Shown here one piece after another: positions 7,898-16,330 of a stretch of 64,000 nucleotides of DNA; position 1 is the stretch's first letter; each line of letters opens with the position of its first letter. A program made the translations under genes and the position numbers. Under the pieces are notes generated by a model. The model did no database searches and was not told where the DNA came from. It saw nothing but the letters and a program-made list of their open reading frames with translations. Origin of the DNA: Bin87 sp965208015 (GTDB lineage: Bacteria > Chloroflexota > Dehalococcoidia > Lucifugimonadales > UBA3495); NCBI GenBank assembly GCA_965208015.1, contig OZ242309.1:1302001-1366000 (forward strand). The letters run 5' to 3'.

Positions 7898-8714
7898 GGG
7901 CGGAAGCCTTGCGATTGATGCCCATGATGTTGCGCACCTTGTCCATGATGGAGGTGGGTGTCTCGTCGACCGGGTCAATCAGGGGAATGTGCTCGCCGTC
8001 GATGCGAGCGGCGATACGAACGAACTCGCGACCGGAGGCCGACTGTGAGTCGTACACAACAGGAGTGCCGTTGTTGGTGGAGGTGATGACGCGGTCGTCT
8101 GCGGGAACCAAACCGATGGCGTCTACCGCCAGCATCTCCAGGACGTCCGAGGCGTCCATCATGTTGCCCTGGCGAACCATGGCCGGATTGATGCGGTTGA
8201 TGATCAGCCGGATCTCGCGGATGTCCGCCGCCTGGAGCAGGCCGATCACCCGGTCGGCGTCGCGGATGGCCGAAACTTCGGGAGTGGTGACGACAATGGC
8301 TTCCTGGGCGGCGGCGATGGCGTTGCGGAAACCTTGCTCGATTCCGGCCGGACAGTCCACGATAATGTAGTCGAAATCGTCCTCCAAGCGCTTGCAGAGG
8401 CCCAACAGTTGCTGCGTGGTGATGCAGTCCTTGTCCCGTGTTTGGGCAGCGGCGATGAGATACAGGTCGCCGGCGTGCTTGTCACGGATGAGAGCCTGTT
8501 CCAGTCGGCAGCGCCCTTCAACGATGTCGATCAGATCGTAAACAATTCGGTTTTCGAGGCCCATCACCACGTCGAGATTGCGCAGTCCGATGTCGGTGTC
8601 GATGACGGCGACGCGGTTGGAACGGAGGGCCAGGGCGGTCCCCACGTTGGCGGTTGCGGTAGTCTTGCCCACGCCTCCCTTGCCGGAAGTCATGACGATG
8701 GTCTTACCGCTCAT
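7890..8714 (-). CDS. minD: Septum site-determining ATPase MinD
   Basis: A 274-residue ParA/MinD ATPase. It has the deviant Walker A SGKGGVGKTT (residues 10-19), the switch region IDTDIGLRNLDVVMG and the Walker B DYIIVDCPAGIE. The C-terminus, IMDKVRNIMGINRKAS, forms the amphipathic membrane-targeting helix. MinD recruits MinC to block FtsZ at the poles and is released by MinE. The ATG has GGGAGG upstream, and the gene overlaps minC by 11 bp and minE by 8 bp. Confidence 0.97.
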   Translation of the reverse strand: MSGKTIVMTSGKGGVGKTTATANVGTALALRSNRVAVIDTDIGLRNLDVVMGLENRIVYDLIDIVEGRCRLEQALIRDKHAGDLYLIAAAQTRDKDCITTQQLLGLCKRLEDDFDYIIVDCPAGIEQGFRNAIAAAQEAIVVTTPEVSAIRDADRVIGLLQAADIREIRLIINRINPAMVRQGNMMDASDVLEMLAVDAIGLVPADDRVITSTNNGTPVVYDSQSASGREFVRIAARIDGEHIPLIDPVDETPTSIMDKVRNIMGINRKASAHV

Positions 8715-9570
8715 TGGGATTGCCTCCCTGCTGTATTGAATTGTTCTTCAAGTATGGTGCAACCTGGATAGTGCCGCTGGACACCCGGGCCAGGGTGGGG
8801 CCGTTGCCATCGTTGCTTTGGCGTGCGTTTCCAATGGCGGGACCATCACGATGCCAGGAGTAATCGGCGATGCGGAGCACCGGATAGGCGATGGACATGG
8901 CAAGGATGGTAGCGGTGCTGTCGCCGCCGGCGCCGGCGTGAGCCTGGCCGCGCAACCCGCCGAAGACGATGATGTCGCCTTCGGCAATCACCTGCGCCCC
9001 GGGGTTGACATTGCCCACGATGACCGCGTGTCCTGGAAAGTGCCGCGTCTCGCCCGCGCGCAGATTGCCCTTCGATATGTCAACGGGCACCCAATGTGCA
9101 TCATCCGAATAGTCAAGTGGCTCCAGATCCTGCTTTTCCTCATCAATCAGCTCGGATTCCGCCGGGTCGCCACCGATTGTTTCGACAGTATCGTCCGGTA
9201 GTTGCCCCTCGGGCTCGCCGCTACTGTAGTAGGAACCGGCGATGCGGGTTTGCTCCTCCATCAACCGGGAGAGTCGCTGCCTCTCTCGCTCCAGGATTTC
9301 AGGCCGACACCAAAATTGCTTGACGGACAGGCCGGATTCGGATGCGATTACCTTCCGGATTCGATCTTGATCGTCCTCCCTGAGGAGACGGGAGCCAATG
9401 TTGGCGATGACCTCGCCACCCGAATAGAGCTGACGGTTGCGGCCCAAGTGTTCGCGCAGGGCGCGGCAAGCATCGTTGAGCGAGACAGTGTCGTCAATCT
9501 CGAAGTTGACCAACGCCCCTCGCCCGGACACCCGGATTAATTCATGGGTTTCTGTGGATTCGGCTGCCAT
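8704..9570 (-). CDS. minC: Septum site-determining protein MinC
   Basis: A 288-residue FtsZ inhibitor. The N-terminal domain (SVKQFWCRP at about 100) is followed by an acidic linker and the C-terminal beta-helix domain with TRHFPGHAVIVGNVNPGAQVIAEGDIIVFGGLRGQAHAG, the MinD-binding and dimerisation part. I use ATG at 9570; TTG two codons earlier is possible. No ribosome-binding site is visible, but TATAAC at 9579-9584 lies 8 nt upstream, which would put the transcript start at the start codon. This suggests a leaderless message. It is the first gene of minCDE. Confidence 0.93.
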   Translation of the reverse strand: MAAESTETHELIRVSGRGALVNFEIDDTVSLNDACRALREHLGRNRQLYSGGEVIANIGSRLLREDDQDRIRKVIASESGLSVKQFWCRPEILERERQRLSRLMEEQTRIAGSYYSSGEPEGQLPDDTVETIGGDPAESELIDEEKQDLEPLDYSDDAHWVPVDISKGNLRAGETRHFPGHAVIVGNVNPGAQVIAEGDIIVFGGLRGQAHAGAGGDSTATILAMSIAYPVLRIADYSWHRDGPAIGNARQSNDGNGPTLARVSSGTIQVAPYLKNNSIQQGGNPNER

Positions 9571-9578
9571 TTCCAACT

Positions 9579-9584
9579 GTTATA
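9579..9584 (-). promoter_or_regulatory. Putative -10 box of minCDE, adjacent to the start codon
   Basis: TATAAC on the minus strand, 8 nt before the minC ATG. No convincing -35 was found. The spacing fits a leaderless mRNA. Confidence 0.4.
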
Positions 9585-9703
9585 GCAATTGGCAGTTGGA
9601 ATCAGCCTTGGGTTAGGCTTGCAAATTTGACTGAATTCAAAAACGGGGGCAGATGACGACGGTTTTTATGGCGCCGAGCATGGGGCGGTTCCTCATTAAA
9701 TTG

Positions 9704-9732
9704 GGCCGGAGACCGTTGTCACGGCTCCGGCC
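9704..9732. terminator. Hairpin downstream of the thiolase gene
   Basis: GGCCGGAG / CTCCGGCC outer arms with an inner CCGT / ACGG stem around TGTC. On the minus strand, CAATTTAATG follows. It stands about 50 bp past the thiolase stop and probably ends that unit. Confidence 0.5.
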
Positions 9733-9779
9733 ACGGTACTTGCCGATTGTCGTGTCCGCGTTATGTGAACTGACGGCCG

Positions 9780-10952
9780 CTAGTCGGGGCGGCCGAAGAC
9801 GGCTACGGAGCAGGTAAACGACCCAGGGCGGCCGCCGAGGTTGTGGGTTATGCCCAGATCCGCCTTCTGCAACTGCCTGCCGCCGGCCTTGCCCTGCATC
9901 TGCTTGTAGACCTCGTAGATCATGCGGATCCCGCTGGCGCCGATGGGATGGCCGAAGCACTTGAGGCCGCCGTCGGTGTTCACAGGCAGATCTCCCTCAA
10001 GCGAAAACGCGCCGTCGGCCACGTCGGCGCTGGCCTGACCGCGGGGGCTGAAACCCAGGTCTTCCATGATGATTAGCTCAGTGATGGTAAAGCAGTCGTG
10101 CACCATCGCCATGTCGATCTCGGCGCGGGGGTCGGTGATGCCGGCCTCTTCGTAGGCGGCCTGGCTGGCGCGAACGGTCTCCGGGAAGTAGGTGAAGTCC
10201 CAGTCGTTGCGCAGGACGCCGAAGGCGCCCACGGCGAGGCCCAGACCCTTGACGAGAATATAGTCGTCGCGGAGGGTGCGGGCGATCTCCGGCGTGGTGA
10301 TGATGGCGGCGGCCGCGCCATCGCTGACGCCGCAGCAATCGTAAAGGCCAAGGGGCCACGCGATCATCGGGGCGTTGATGATCTGCTCCTCGCTGACCTC
10401 CCGCTGGAAGTGGGCCTTGGAGTTCAGCGTGCCGTTGTGGTGGTTCTTGGAAGCGATCTGCGCCAGGGTGCGCTTGCCATCGTCGTAGTCGATGCCGTAA
10501 TGGTGGAAGTAGCGCGTGGCCGCCATGGCGAACTGGGACGGCGGCGGCGTGGGCGGCTCGACGTCGGAGCCGGGGCCGGCGGCGATGGCCAGACCGGAAA
10601 AGCCGCTGTCCTTGAGCTTCTCCACTCCCATGGCCAGTACGATGTCGTACACGCCGGCGGCCACGGCGTAGCAGGCGTTGCGGAAGGCGTCAGTGGCGGT
10701 GGCGCAGGCGTTTTCAACACGGGTGATGGGGATGTAGTCCAGCTTGAGGGCTTCGGCCAAAGGCTGGCCGGTGCGGAAGCTGCTGACGGTTCCAAGCCAG
10801 GCGGCCTGGATGTCGCCGGCGTCCAGCCCGGCGTCTTCGTACGCCTCATACGCGGCCTCGACCATGAGGTCCCCCGCCGATGCGTCCCAACGCTCGCCAA
10901 AACGGGTGCAGCCCATGCCGACCACGGCGACCCGGTCCCTGATTCCGCTCAT
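9780..10952 (-). CDS. SCP2-type thiolase family protein
   Basis: A 390-residue thiolase-fold protein of the SCP-x/SCP2 type. The nucleophilic Cys lies in VENACATATDAF, and the C-terminal half has VHDCFTITELI and KCFGHPIGASGIRMIYEV with the conserved His. The end is NLGGRPGSFTCSVAVFG. Such enzymes condense or cleave acyl-CoAs. GGAGGGAATAACG before ATG 10952 fixes the start. It follows the HMGS-like/DUF35 fusion gene by 15 bp. In archaea, thiolase, DUF35 and HMG-CoA synthase form one complex, which suggests that these two products also associate; the actual substrate is open. Confidence 0.85.
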   Translation of the reverse strand: MSGIRDRVAVVGMGCTRFGERWDASAGDLMVEAAYEAYEDAGLDAGDIQAAWLGTVSSFRTGQPLAEALKLDYIPITRVENACATATDAFRNACYAVAAGVYDIVLAMGVEKLKDSGFSGLAIAAGPGSDVEPPTPPPSQFAMAATRYFHHYGIDYDDGKRTLAQIASKNHHNGTLNSKAHFQREVSEEQIINAPMIAWPLGLYDCCGVSDGAAAAIITTPEIARTLRDDYILVKGLGLAVGAFGVLRNDWDFTYFPETVRASQAAYEEAGITDPRAEIDMAMVHDCFTITELIIMEDLGFSPRGQASADVADGAFSLEGDLPVNTDGGLKCFGHPIGASGIRMIYEVYKQMQGKAGGRQLQKADLGITHNLGGRPGSFTCSVAVFGRPD

Positions 10953-10967
10953 CGTTATTCCCTCCAA

Positions 10968-12401
10968 TTACGCGGCCACTGCCGCCGGTTGGGGCGTGCG
11001 CCTGGGTATGGCTTTCCAGTAGTAGTTGTGGATTCCGTTGACGACGCGCAGCTTGCGGAAGCTCATCTCCACCGGCATTCCGACGTGCACCTCGTCCAGC
11101 TCGCGGTCGGTCATCATGCACAGGACGCGGCCGCCACCTTCAAAATCGACGACGGTAACCACCAGCGGGGTATCCACGGCGCCGGCGATGTAGTCCATAG
11201 AATATGTAAACACCGACGCCGGGGTTTCGCTCAATCGCACCGGCTCGCCGTCATCCACCTTGCGGCACTCCACACAGACGCGCTGAGCCGGGTATTGCAC
11301 ATAGCCGCAACTGCGGCACCGGGCTCCGTAGAGCCGCACGTTCTTGTCGCTCTCCCGCCACAACGCAGAGACGGATGGCGATGCGGCAGCGGGACGGCGG
11401 GAGGCGTCGTCCAGCGTCCAAACCTCGCGCCACCGGGCGTAGGTTTCATAGTGCCCCAGCGTGCGCTTGGCTTCGAGCCAACCGGACACACCCATGGGCG
11501 GAGTAGTAGCCTGGGCGATGGCATCGGTGGCGCGGAAGCCGATAACGTCGCTGCCGTCCCCGTATGACACGGTCAGCAGCAGGTCGTTTGGTTCCGCGGT
11601 CTCCAGCGAGGACGCGAGGAGCATGGGCGCAAAGGCGGCGCCAGTGTTGCCCATCGCGCCGAACAGCGGTTCCTGGATCTGGCCGTCGGCGAACCCCAAC
11701 TGGCGCGCCAGCCGGGCATGGCGCCGGGCGTCGGGAGAGTACAGGGCGATTTTCGCGACTTGCGACGGTTCGACGCCGGTGCGCTGAAAATATCCGCTGA
11801 CGGCATCAGGCACGATCCGCTCGATGCCCTCTTCGGTGGCGAAACGATCCTCCCACGTGCGCACGAAGGGGTCGCCGGGCGTGCGCCACGCGTCGAGCAT
11901 GTTGTCGGTCACCGCGTGGCTGCCGACGTGCTCGGCGATCACTCCCCGGTCCGCAATCACGAACGCGGCAGCGCCGTCGCCGGATGCGCGCTCGGTCTCG
12001 CCCCGGGGCGGACCCTGCCGGCTGTCGGCGATTACCACGAGCACCTGGCCGGATCGACCGGAAGCCACGGCGTCCAGGGCAGTATGCAGGGCGTTGGTGC
12101 CGGCACGAAGCACGTTGGCGACGTCGATGGCGAAAATGTCGGTGCGCAGGTCCAGGGCCGCAGCCACGATGGCGGCGCACTGCTTTTCGGCGTAGGGTGG
12201 GGTGGTGCTGGCGAACACGATGCCGTCGATGAGGGACCGATCGCGGCCAGCGAGACAGTCGGAACCGGCGGCGACGGCCATGGTGACGCTGTCTTCGTCG
12301 AAGTTGGCCACCGCGCGTTCCTGGCGGGAGTTCCACCCGACGGTGTCCGCGCCCAATCGGTAGCGGGGGATGTATGCGCCATAGGCAGCGATGCCGACCA
12401 A
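10968..12401 (-). CDS. HMG-CoA synthase-like protein fused to a DUF35 zinc-ribbon/OB-fold domain
   Basis: A 477-residue fusion. Residues 1-310 resemble HMG-CoA synthase/KAS III proteins (GIAAYGAYIPRYRLG, ASGDGAAAFVIAD, FGAMGNTGAAFAPMLLAS). Residues 345-465 are DUF35: zinc ribbon CRSCGYVQYPAQRVCVEC, then an OB fold with FTYSMDYIAGA. Where archaeal HMGS has the catalytic Cys before AGT, this protein has AIDVANVLRAGT, with Leu (codon CTT), and the usual HxPN is YSPD. Canonical chemistry is thus unlikely. TTG start with GGAG 7 nt upstream. It is the first gene of a two-gene unit with the thiolase. Confidence 0.8.
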   Translation of the reverse strand: MVGIAAYGAYIPRYRLGADTVGWNSRQERAVANFDEDSVTMAVAAGSDCLAGRDRSLIDGIVFASTTPPYAEKQCAAIVAAALDLRTDIFAIDVANVLRAGTNALHTALDAVASGRSGQVLVVIADSRQGPPRGETERASGDGAAAFVIADRGVIAEHVGSHAVTDNMLDAWRTPGDPFVRTWEDRFATEEGIERIVPDAVSGYFQRTGVEPSQVAKIALYSPDARRHARLARQLGFADGQIQEPLFGAMGNTGAAFAPMLLASSLETAEPNDLLLTVSYGDGSDVIGFRATDAIAQATTPPMGVSGWLEAKRTLGHYETYARWREVWTLDDASRRPAAASPSVSALWRESDKNVRLYGARCRSCGYVQYPAQRVCVECRKVDDGEPVRLSETPASVFTYSMDYIAGAVDTPLVVTVVDFEGGGRVLCMMTDRELDEVHVGMPVEMSFRKLRVVNGIHNYYWKAIPRRTPQPAAVAA

Positions 12402-12460
12402 TTTCCTGCTCCGGGGTCGAGACGAGACGTGCCGGGGATGCTATCAGCGAGCGCGACGGA

Positions 12461-12488
12461 GTGTCAACGAAATGGCCCGTGCTACAAT
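12461..12488 (+). promoter_or_regulatory. ctpA promoter abutting the start codon
   Basis: GTGTCA (12461-12466) and TACAAT (12483-12488) are 16 bp apart. The ATG of ctpA is only 7 nt after the -10, so the mRNA would begin at or beside the start codon. No Shine-Dalgarno sequence is present. Confidence 0.55.
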
Positions 12489-12495
12489 GCGGTCG

Positions 12496-13698
12496 ATGAC
12501 TGATCGCACGACAGTGGCGAGGTTGCCGCTACTCCTGATTGCCCTTTCACTGCTGGTGGTTCTGGCCGGCTGCAACCGGGTGAGCGCTTTAGCGACGGAG
12601 CCGATTCCGCCGGACGACCGATTGCCGGCGGAACTGGGCACCGTGGGGGAGGCCTATCGCATCCTGCTGGACGAACACGTCGATCACGAGGTGCTGGACC
12701 CGAAAAACCTGTCCGAAGGGGCAATTCGCGGAATGCTGGCCGCGTTGGAAGACCCGCACGCGTCCTATCTCAGTGCAGAGCAGCATTCCAGAGAACAGGA
12801 GGGCTATCGGGGTTACTTCGAGGGCATCGGCGCACAGGTCACGCTGACGGACGCCGGCTTGACCGTAATCGCCCCAATCCCGGGCGCGCCGGCAGAGGAG
12901 GCCGGCATACGTGCCGGCGACCTGATCCTGGCGGTGGACGGCGAGGACATCGAAGGGCTGACGCTCATCGAGTCAGTGAACCTGATCCGAGGACCCGGAG
13001 GAACCGAGGTCAGGCTGCTGGTGCGGCACGTCGGAGAATTTGAGGACGTGAGCATCACGGTGACGAGGGGACGGATCCCCATCGAAAGCACCGCGTTCCG
13101 GATGCTCGAAGATGGGATAGGTCACTTGTGGGTCTACAGCTTCTCCAACACCACCGAGGACGAGGTGCGGCGCGCGTTGGACGAGCTGGAAGCGGCGGAT
13201 GGGCGCGGCCTGATCCTGGACCTGCGCAACAATCCGGGGGGCCTGCTGGCATCAGTAATCAGCGTCACCGACCTGTTCCTGGACAGCGGGACTATCCTGT
13301 ACGAGATTGACGCCGAAGGCGACCGCAACGACTACGATGCTGCCCGACGGGGTCCGGCCACGGACGTGCCGATAGTGGTGGTGGTCAACCAGTTCTCGGC
13401 CAGCGCCAGCGAGATCATGGCCGGGGCGATCCAGACCAGCGGGCGCGCCACCGTGGTGGGCGCCAGCACCTTCGGCAAGGGCAGCGTCAACATCGCTCGC
13501 GAACTGTCGGATGGCTCAGCAATCTACTTCACCATCCGGCGATGGTACCTTTCGGACGGAACCCAGATTGAAGGCGAGGGAGTAACCCCCGATATTGAAG
13601 TCGAAGCTGACGCGCATCCGTTGCCCATAGACTTCGAGCAGGACGCGGCCCTGAAACGCGCCTTTGAGGTGCTGAACGAGCAAATCGCCCAGCACTAG
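12496..13698 (+). CDS. ctpA: S41 family C-terminal processing peptidase, lipoprotein
   Basis: A 400-residue exported protease. The signal peptide ends in lipobox VLAGC (Cys26). A PDZ domain follows (GYFEGIGAQVTLTDAGLTVI, AGIRAGDLILAVDGEDIEG), then the S41 catalytic domain with LRNNPGGLL, the Ser in NQFSASASEIMAGA and the Lys in TFGKGSVN. CtpA-type enzymes trim or degrade periplasmic and envelope proteins. ATG at 12496 is chosen because it begins the signal peptide and lies 7 nt after a -10 box; an extension to 12391 is uncharged with conserved sequence. The lipid anchor is less usual for CtpA but the lipobox is clear. smpB follows. Confidence 0.88.
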   Translation: MTDRTTVARLPLLLIALSLLVVLAGCNRVSALATEPIPPDDRLPAELGTVGEAYRILLDEHVDHEVLDPKNLSEGAIRGMLAALEDPHASYLSAEQHSREQEGYRGYFEGIGAQVTLTDAGLTVIAPIPGAPAEEAGIRAGDLILAVDGEDIEGLTLIESVNLIRGPGGTEVRLLVRHVGEFEDVSITVTRGRIPIESTAFRMLEDGIGHLWVYSFSNTTEDEVRRALDELEAADGRGLILDLRNNPGGLLASVISVTDLFLDSGTILYEIDAEGDRNDYDAARRGPATDVPIVVVVNQFSASASEIMAGAIQTSGRATVVGASTFGKGSVNIARELSDGSAIYFTIRRWYLSDGTQIEGEGVTPDIEVEADAHPLPIDFEQDAALKRAFEVLNEQIAQH

Positions 13699-13778
13699 TT
13701 TTCCGATAAAATGTAACTTGCCGGGGTCGTCCACCGATACCCGACCGCGACTCCAACCGAACGGAAACGGCGGCCATC

Positions 13779-14285
13779 ATGCCGAGAAAGAACCGAAACA
13801 CTAAAAAGAAGGCCAAGGCCACAGGCAGCGGCAACAACCGCCAGGTTGCGGTGAACCGCAAGGCCCTGCACGACTACGAGATACTGGACCGCGTGGAGGC
13901 CGGGCTGGTTTTGACCGGCACTGAGATCAAGTCGATCCGCGCCGGCAAGGTCGACCTGCGGGACGCCTACGCGCGGGTGCAGGACGGAGAGTTGTGGCTC
14001 CACGGCGCCCACATCGCGCCCTACGACGCGGGGAGCTACATGAACCACGAGCCGCGGCGACCGCGCAAGCTCCTGGTGCACCGCAGCGAAATCGGCGATC
14101 TGGCGTCGCAGACGGCAGAAAAGGGCCTGACCCTGGCCGCGCTGCGCCTGTACCTGAAGAACCACCACGCGAAGGTCGAGTTAGGCGTAGCCCGGGGCAA
14201 ACGGCAATACGACAAGCGGCGCGCCATCATCGAGCGGGAACGGGAACGGCAGGCGAGACAAGCGGTGAAGGAGTGGCGGGAGTAA
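13779..14285 (+). CDS. smpB: SsrA-binding protein SmpB
   Basis: A 168-residue tmRNA-binding protein needed for trans-translation and rescue of stalled ribosomes. The oligonucleotide-binding core is clear: VNRKALHDYEILDRVEAGLVLTGTEIKSIRAGKVDLRDAYARV, LWLHGAHIAPY, PRKLLVHRSEI, and the basic tail GKRQYDKRRAIIERERERQARQ. A Lys/Arg/Asn-rich stretch of about 20 residues precedes the core. No strong ribosome-binding site is seen before the ATG. It is encoded 80 bp after ctpA on the same strand. The ssrA gene itself was not found in the window. Confidence 0.95.
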   Translation: MPRKNRNTKKKAKATGSGNNRQVAVNRKALHDYEILDRVEAGLVLTGTEIKSIRAGKVDLRDAYARVQDGELWLHGAHIAPYDAGSYMNHEPRRPRKLLVHRSEIGDLASQTAEKGLTLAALRLYLKNHHAKVELGVARGKRQYDKRRAIIERERERQARQAVKEWRE

Positions 14286-14321
14286 CGCCGTTTAGCCAGC
14301 CTGCTCGACGTCGGATTCTGG

Positions 14322-15686
14322 ATGACCACTCTGGAGTACATACGCCATTATATCCACGCATGGGACTGGCGATTATTCCTGTTCATACTGCTGTTCTTGG
14401 GGTTGCCTAACGTATATCAACTCTATCGTGTGCATCTCATCGGAACCGAGATTCCTGACGCCGGCAGCCTGGCCATAGTGTCGCAATGGCAGTTCGTAGG
14501 ATTGGTGGTTGAGGTTTTCCAAGAAGCCACCGTACTGGCGATTTTCTTCTTCCTGGGATCGCAGATACGCAGTGGGACAACAATCCAGTTGGACCGGGCG
14601 AAAAGCGTCCTGACGTTCATCTTCCTGGCGTCACTGGTGTTCTCAATAGGCGCGTTCTTCTTCCGGGATGCGTTTATCACGCTAATCGGCACGTCCGCGG
14701 ATATTCAGGGACAGACGCGGAGTTTTCTCAGCATCAGCATTTTCAGCATTCCGTTCACCATACTGGCCGCCGCCATGGTGGTTCTGTTTGAGTCGCTGGG
14801 GATGAGGATGCTGGTCTTTGTGATGGCCATTGCGAACGTTCTGCTGCGGTTCTTGCTGGACAGCCTGTTCTTCGGGGGCTATGGGTTTTCATTAGACGCC
14901 GGCGTGATTGGAGTCGGCTGGTCAACTCTGCTGGCCAGCGTGGGGCTGTTCGCAGTGGGGTTTGGACTATTGCTATGGGCAAAGCAAATCCGGCTGGGAG
15001 CGCTGACAACGCTCCCCTCGTTCACGGATATGCGGCAATACTTGCGTGTCGGATTGGGCAGCGGCGCGGATAGCCTGATACGGAACATCGCTTACTTCTT
15101 TATGATAATCCGCATTGTGAACACCATCGGGGCTGAGGAGATTGGCGGGTACTACGTCGCGATCCAGATTCTGTGGAACTTCATGCTGGTTCCGGTTCTC
15201 GCCTTCGCCGACTCGGCCAAAGCGCTGGTATCCAACGCATCCGGCGACATCGCACGGGTCAGGACGCTGTGGCACGCCTCGATGGTAATTACGGCGGGGA
15301 TGATGGCCGTCTGGATTGCATTGGCTCCGGCTTTTCCGACGTTTGCCGGTATGTTGACGGACGACCCGAAAACGCTGCGATGGGCCGTCACCGCCTTTGG
15401 CATTTTGTTCGTCCCATACGTCCTCTTTTCGTTCAACACCGTGATCGACTCGGTGTTCTACGGACTGGGCAAAACCCAATACATGGCCTACCAATCCGTT
15501 CTCACCAACGGCACGGTTTATTTGGTGGCATTTCTCCTCTACGCCGGAGGCGTCTGGCAACCAACCTTTGAAAGCGTGATGGCCTTGTTCGCGCTGGGCA
15601 TCTTGGTGGATTCTTTCCTGACCGTGCTTTTCTTGCTGAAAGTTCTGTACATCGACCCGGCGCGTCAGCCGGCAGATGCGTTATGA
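14322..15686 (+). CDS. MATE family efflux transporter
   Basis: A 454-residue polytopic membrane protein with about 12 hydrophobic segments and no signal sequence. Features in accord with the MATE fold include two pseudo-symmetric halves, LGSQIRSGT at the first long cytoplasmic loop, and, in the second half, YLRVGLGSGADSLIRNIAYFFMIIRIVNTIGAEEIGGYYVAIQI. MATE proteins export cations, drugs or metabolites driven by Na+ or H+ gradients; the substrate is unknown. The ATG lies 36 bp past smpB, and the gene overlaps only the unused upstream extension of the carbonic anhydrase gene. Confidence 0.8.
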   Translation: MTTLEYIRHYIHAWDWRLFLFILLFLGLPNVYQLYRVHLIGTEIPDAGSLAIVSQWQFVGLVVEVFQEATVLAIFFFLGSQIRSGTTIQLDRAKSVLTFIFLASLVFSIGAFFFRDAFITLIGTSADIQGQTRSFLSISIFSIPFTILAAAMVVLFESLGMRMLVFVMAIANVLLRFLLDSLFFGGYGFSLDAGVIGVGWSTLLASVGLFAVGFGLLLWAKQIRLGALTTLPSFTDMRQYLRVGLGSGADSLIRNIAYFFMIIRIVNTIGAEEIGGYYVAIQILWNFMLVPVLAFADSAKALVSNASGDIARVRTLWHASMVITAGMMAVWIALAPAFPTFAGMLTDDPKTLRWAVTAFGILFVPYVLFSFNTVIDSVFYGLGKTQYMAYQSVLTNGTVYLVAFLLYAGGVWQPTFESVMALFALGILVDSFLTVLFLLKVLYIDPARQPADAL

Positions 15687-15750
15687 TCCTTTATCGAAAA
15701 TCGCATCCCGGCTCGCAGGGGCCGGGGCGTTCTGTTGTGAGGTAAGCATC

Positions 15751-16254
15751 TTGATACGCAGCTTGCGTGGCATCGAACCGAAGATCGCGTCCACCGCTTG
15801 GGTGAGCGAGGCCGCCTACGTGGTCGGAAACGTGGTGATCGGCGAATACAGCAGCGTGTGGCCGGGGGTCACGATACGGGGTGATGGCGACGTCATCACC
15901 ATAGGCAATCACGTGAACATCCAGGAGGGTTCCGTGGTGCATGGCGACGGGTTGGTGATCGAAGACTACGTGTCAATTGGACACTGCGTGGTGGTCCACG
16001 GCGACCGGATTGGCACGGGCAGCCTGCTGGGCAACAACTGCACTTTTCTCACCGAATCGACCATCGGCAAGGAGTGCCTGATCGCTTCCAACGCAGTCGT
16101 CCTGTCCAACGTGGACGTGCCCGACCGCAGCTTCGTGGCGGGGGTGCCGGGCTCGGTGAAGCGCCCGGTGTCTGAAGAGCAGATTGAACAGATGCGGATG
16201 ACCGCCGAGCACCTGGTGGAACGCGCGGAATGGTTCAAGGAAAGCGGGCTGTGA
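15751..16254 (+). CDS. Gamma-class carbonic anhydrase-like protein
   Basis: A 167-residue left-handed beta-helix protein made of hexapeptide repeats. It has RGDGDVITIGNHVNIQEGSVVHGD and VSIGHCVVVHGDRIGTGSLLGNNC. His64, His78 and His83 have the spacing of the three zinc ligands of gamma carbonic anhydrases. The usual GMGA after the last ligand is GNNC. The TTG at 15751 gives the common N-terminus IRSLRGIEPKI; the open frame extends to 15676 but that part overlaps the MATE gene and has no conserved residues. GAGGT lies upstream. CO2 hydration or a related acyl-transfer-free role is plausible. A terminator hairpin follows. Confidence 0.8.
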   Translation: MIRSLRGIEPKIASTAWVSEAAYVVGNVVIGEYSSVWPGVTIRGDGDVITIGNHVNIQEGSVVHGDGLVIEDYVSIGHCVVVHGDRIGTGSLLGNNCTFLTESTIGKECLIASNAVVLSNVDVPDRSFVAGVPGSVKRPVSEEQIEQMRMTAEHLVERAEWFKESGL

Positions 16255-16280
16255 GCCGGGCGGAACCGGCACAAAAGTCA

Positions 16281-16302
16281 GGGGCGAATTTCTATTCGCC
16301 CC
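16281..16302. terminator. Hairpin after the carbonic anhydrase gene
   Basis: GGGGCGAAT / ATTCGCCCC with a TTCT loop, followed by GTTTCATTT. It shares its stem sequence with the palindrome at 36539-36562. Confidence 0.7.
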
Positions 16303-16330
16303 GTTTCATTTCCCAGCCGCTGTCATTCGT

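Noticed and set aside
10098..11567. A 489-codon plus-strand frame opposite the thiolase and HMGS-like genes
   Set aside because: Shadow of the two real minus-strand genes; low-complexity translation.
15676..15750. N-terminal extension of the carbonic anhydrase gene
   Set aside because: It overlaps the end of the MATE gene, is unconserved, and the TTG at 15751 gives the normal N-terminus.
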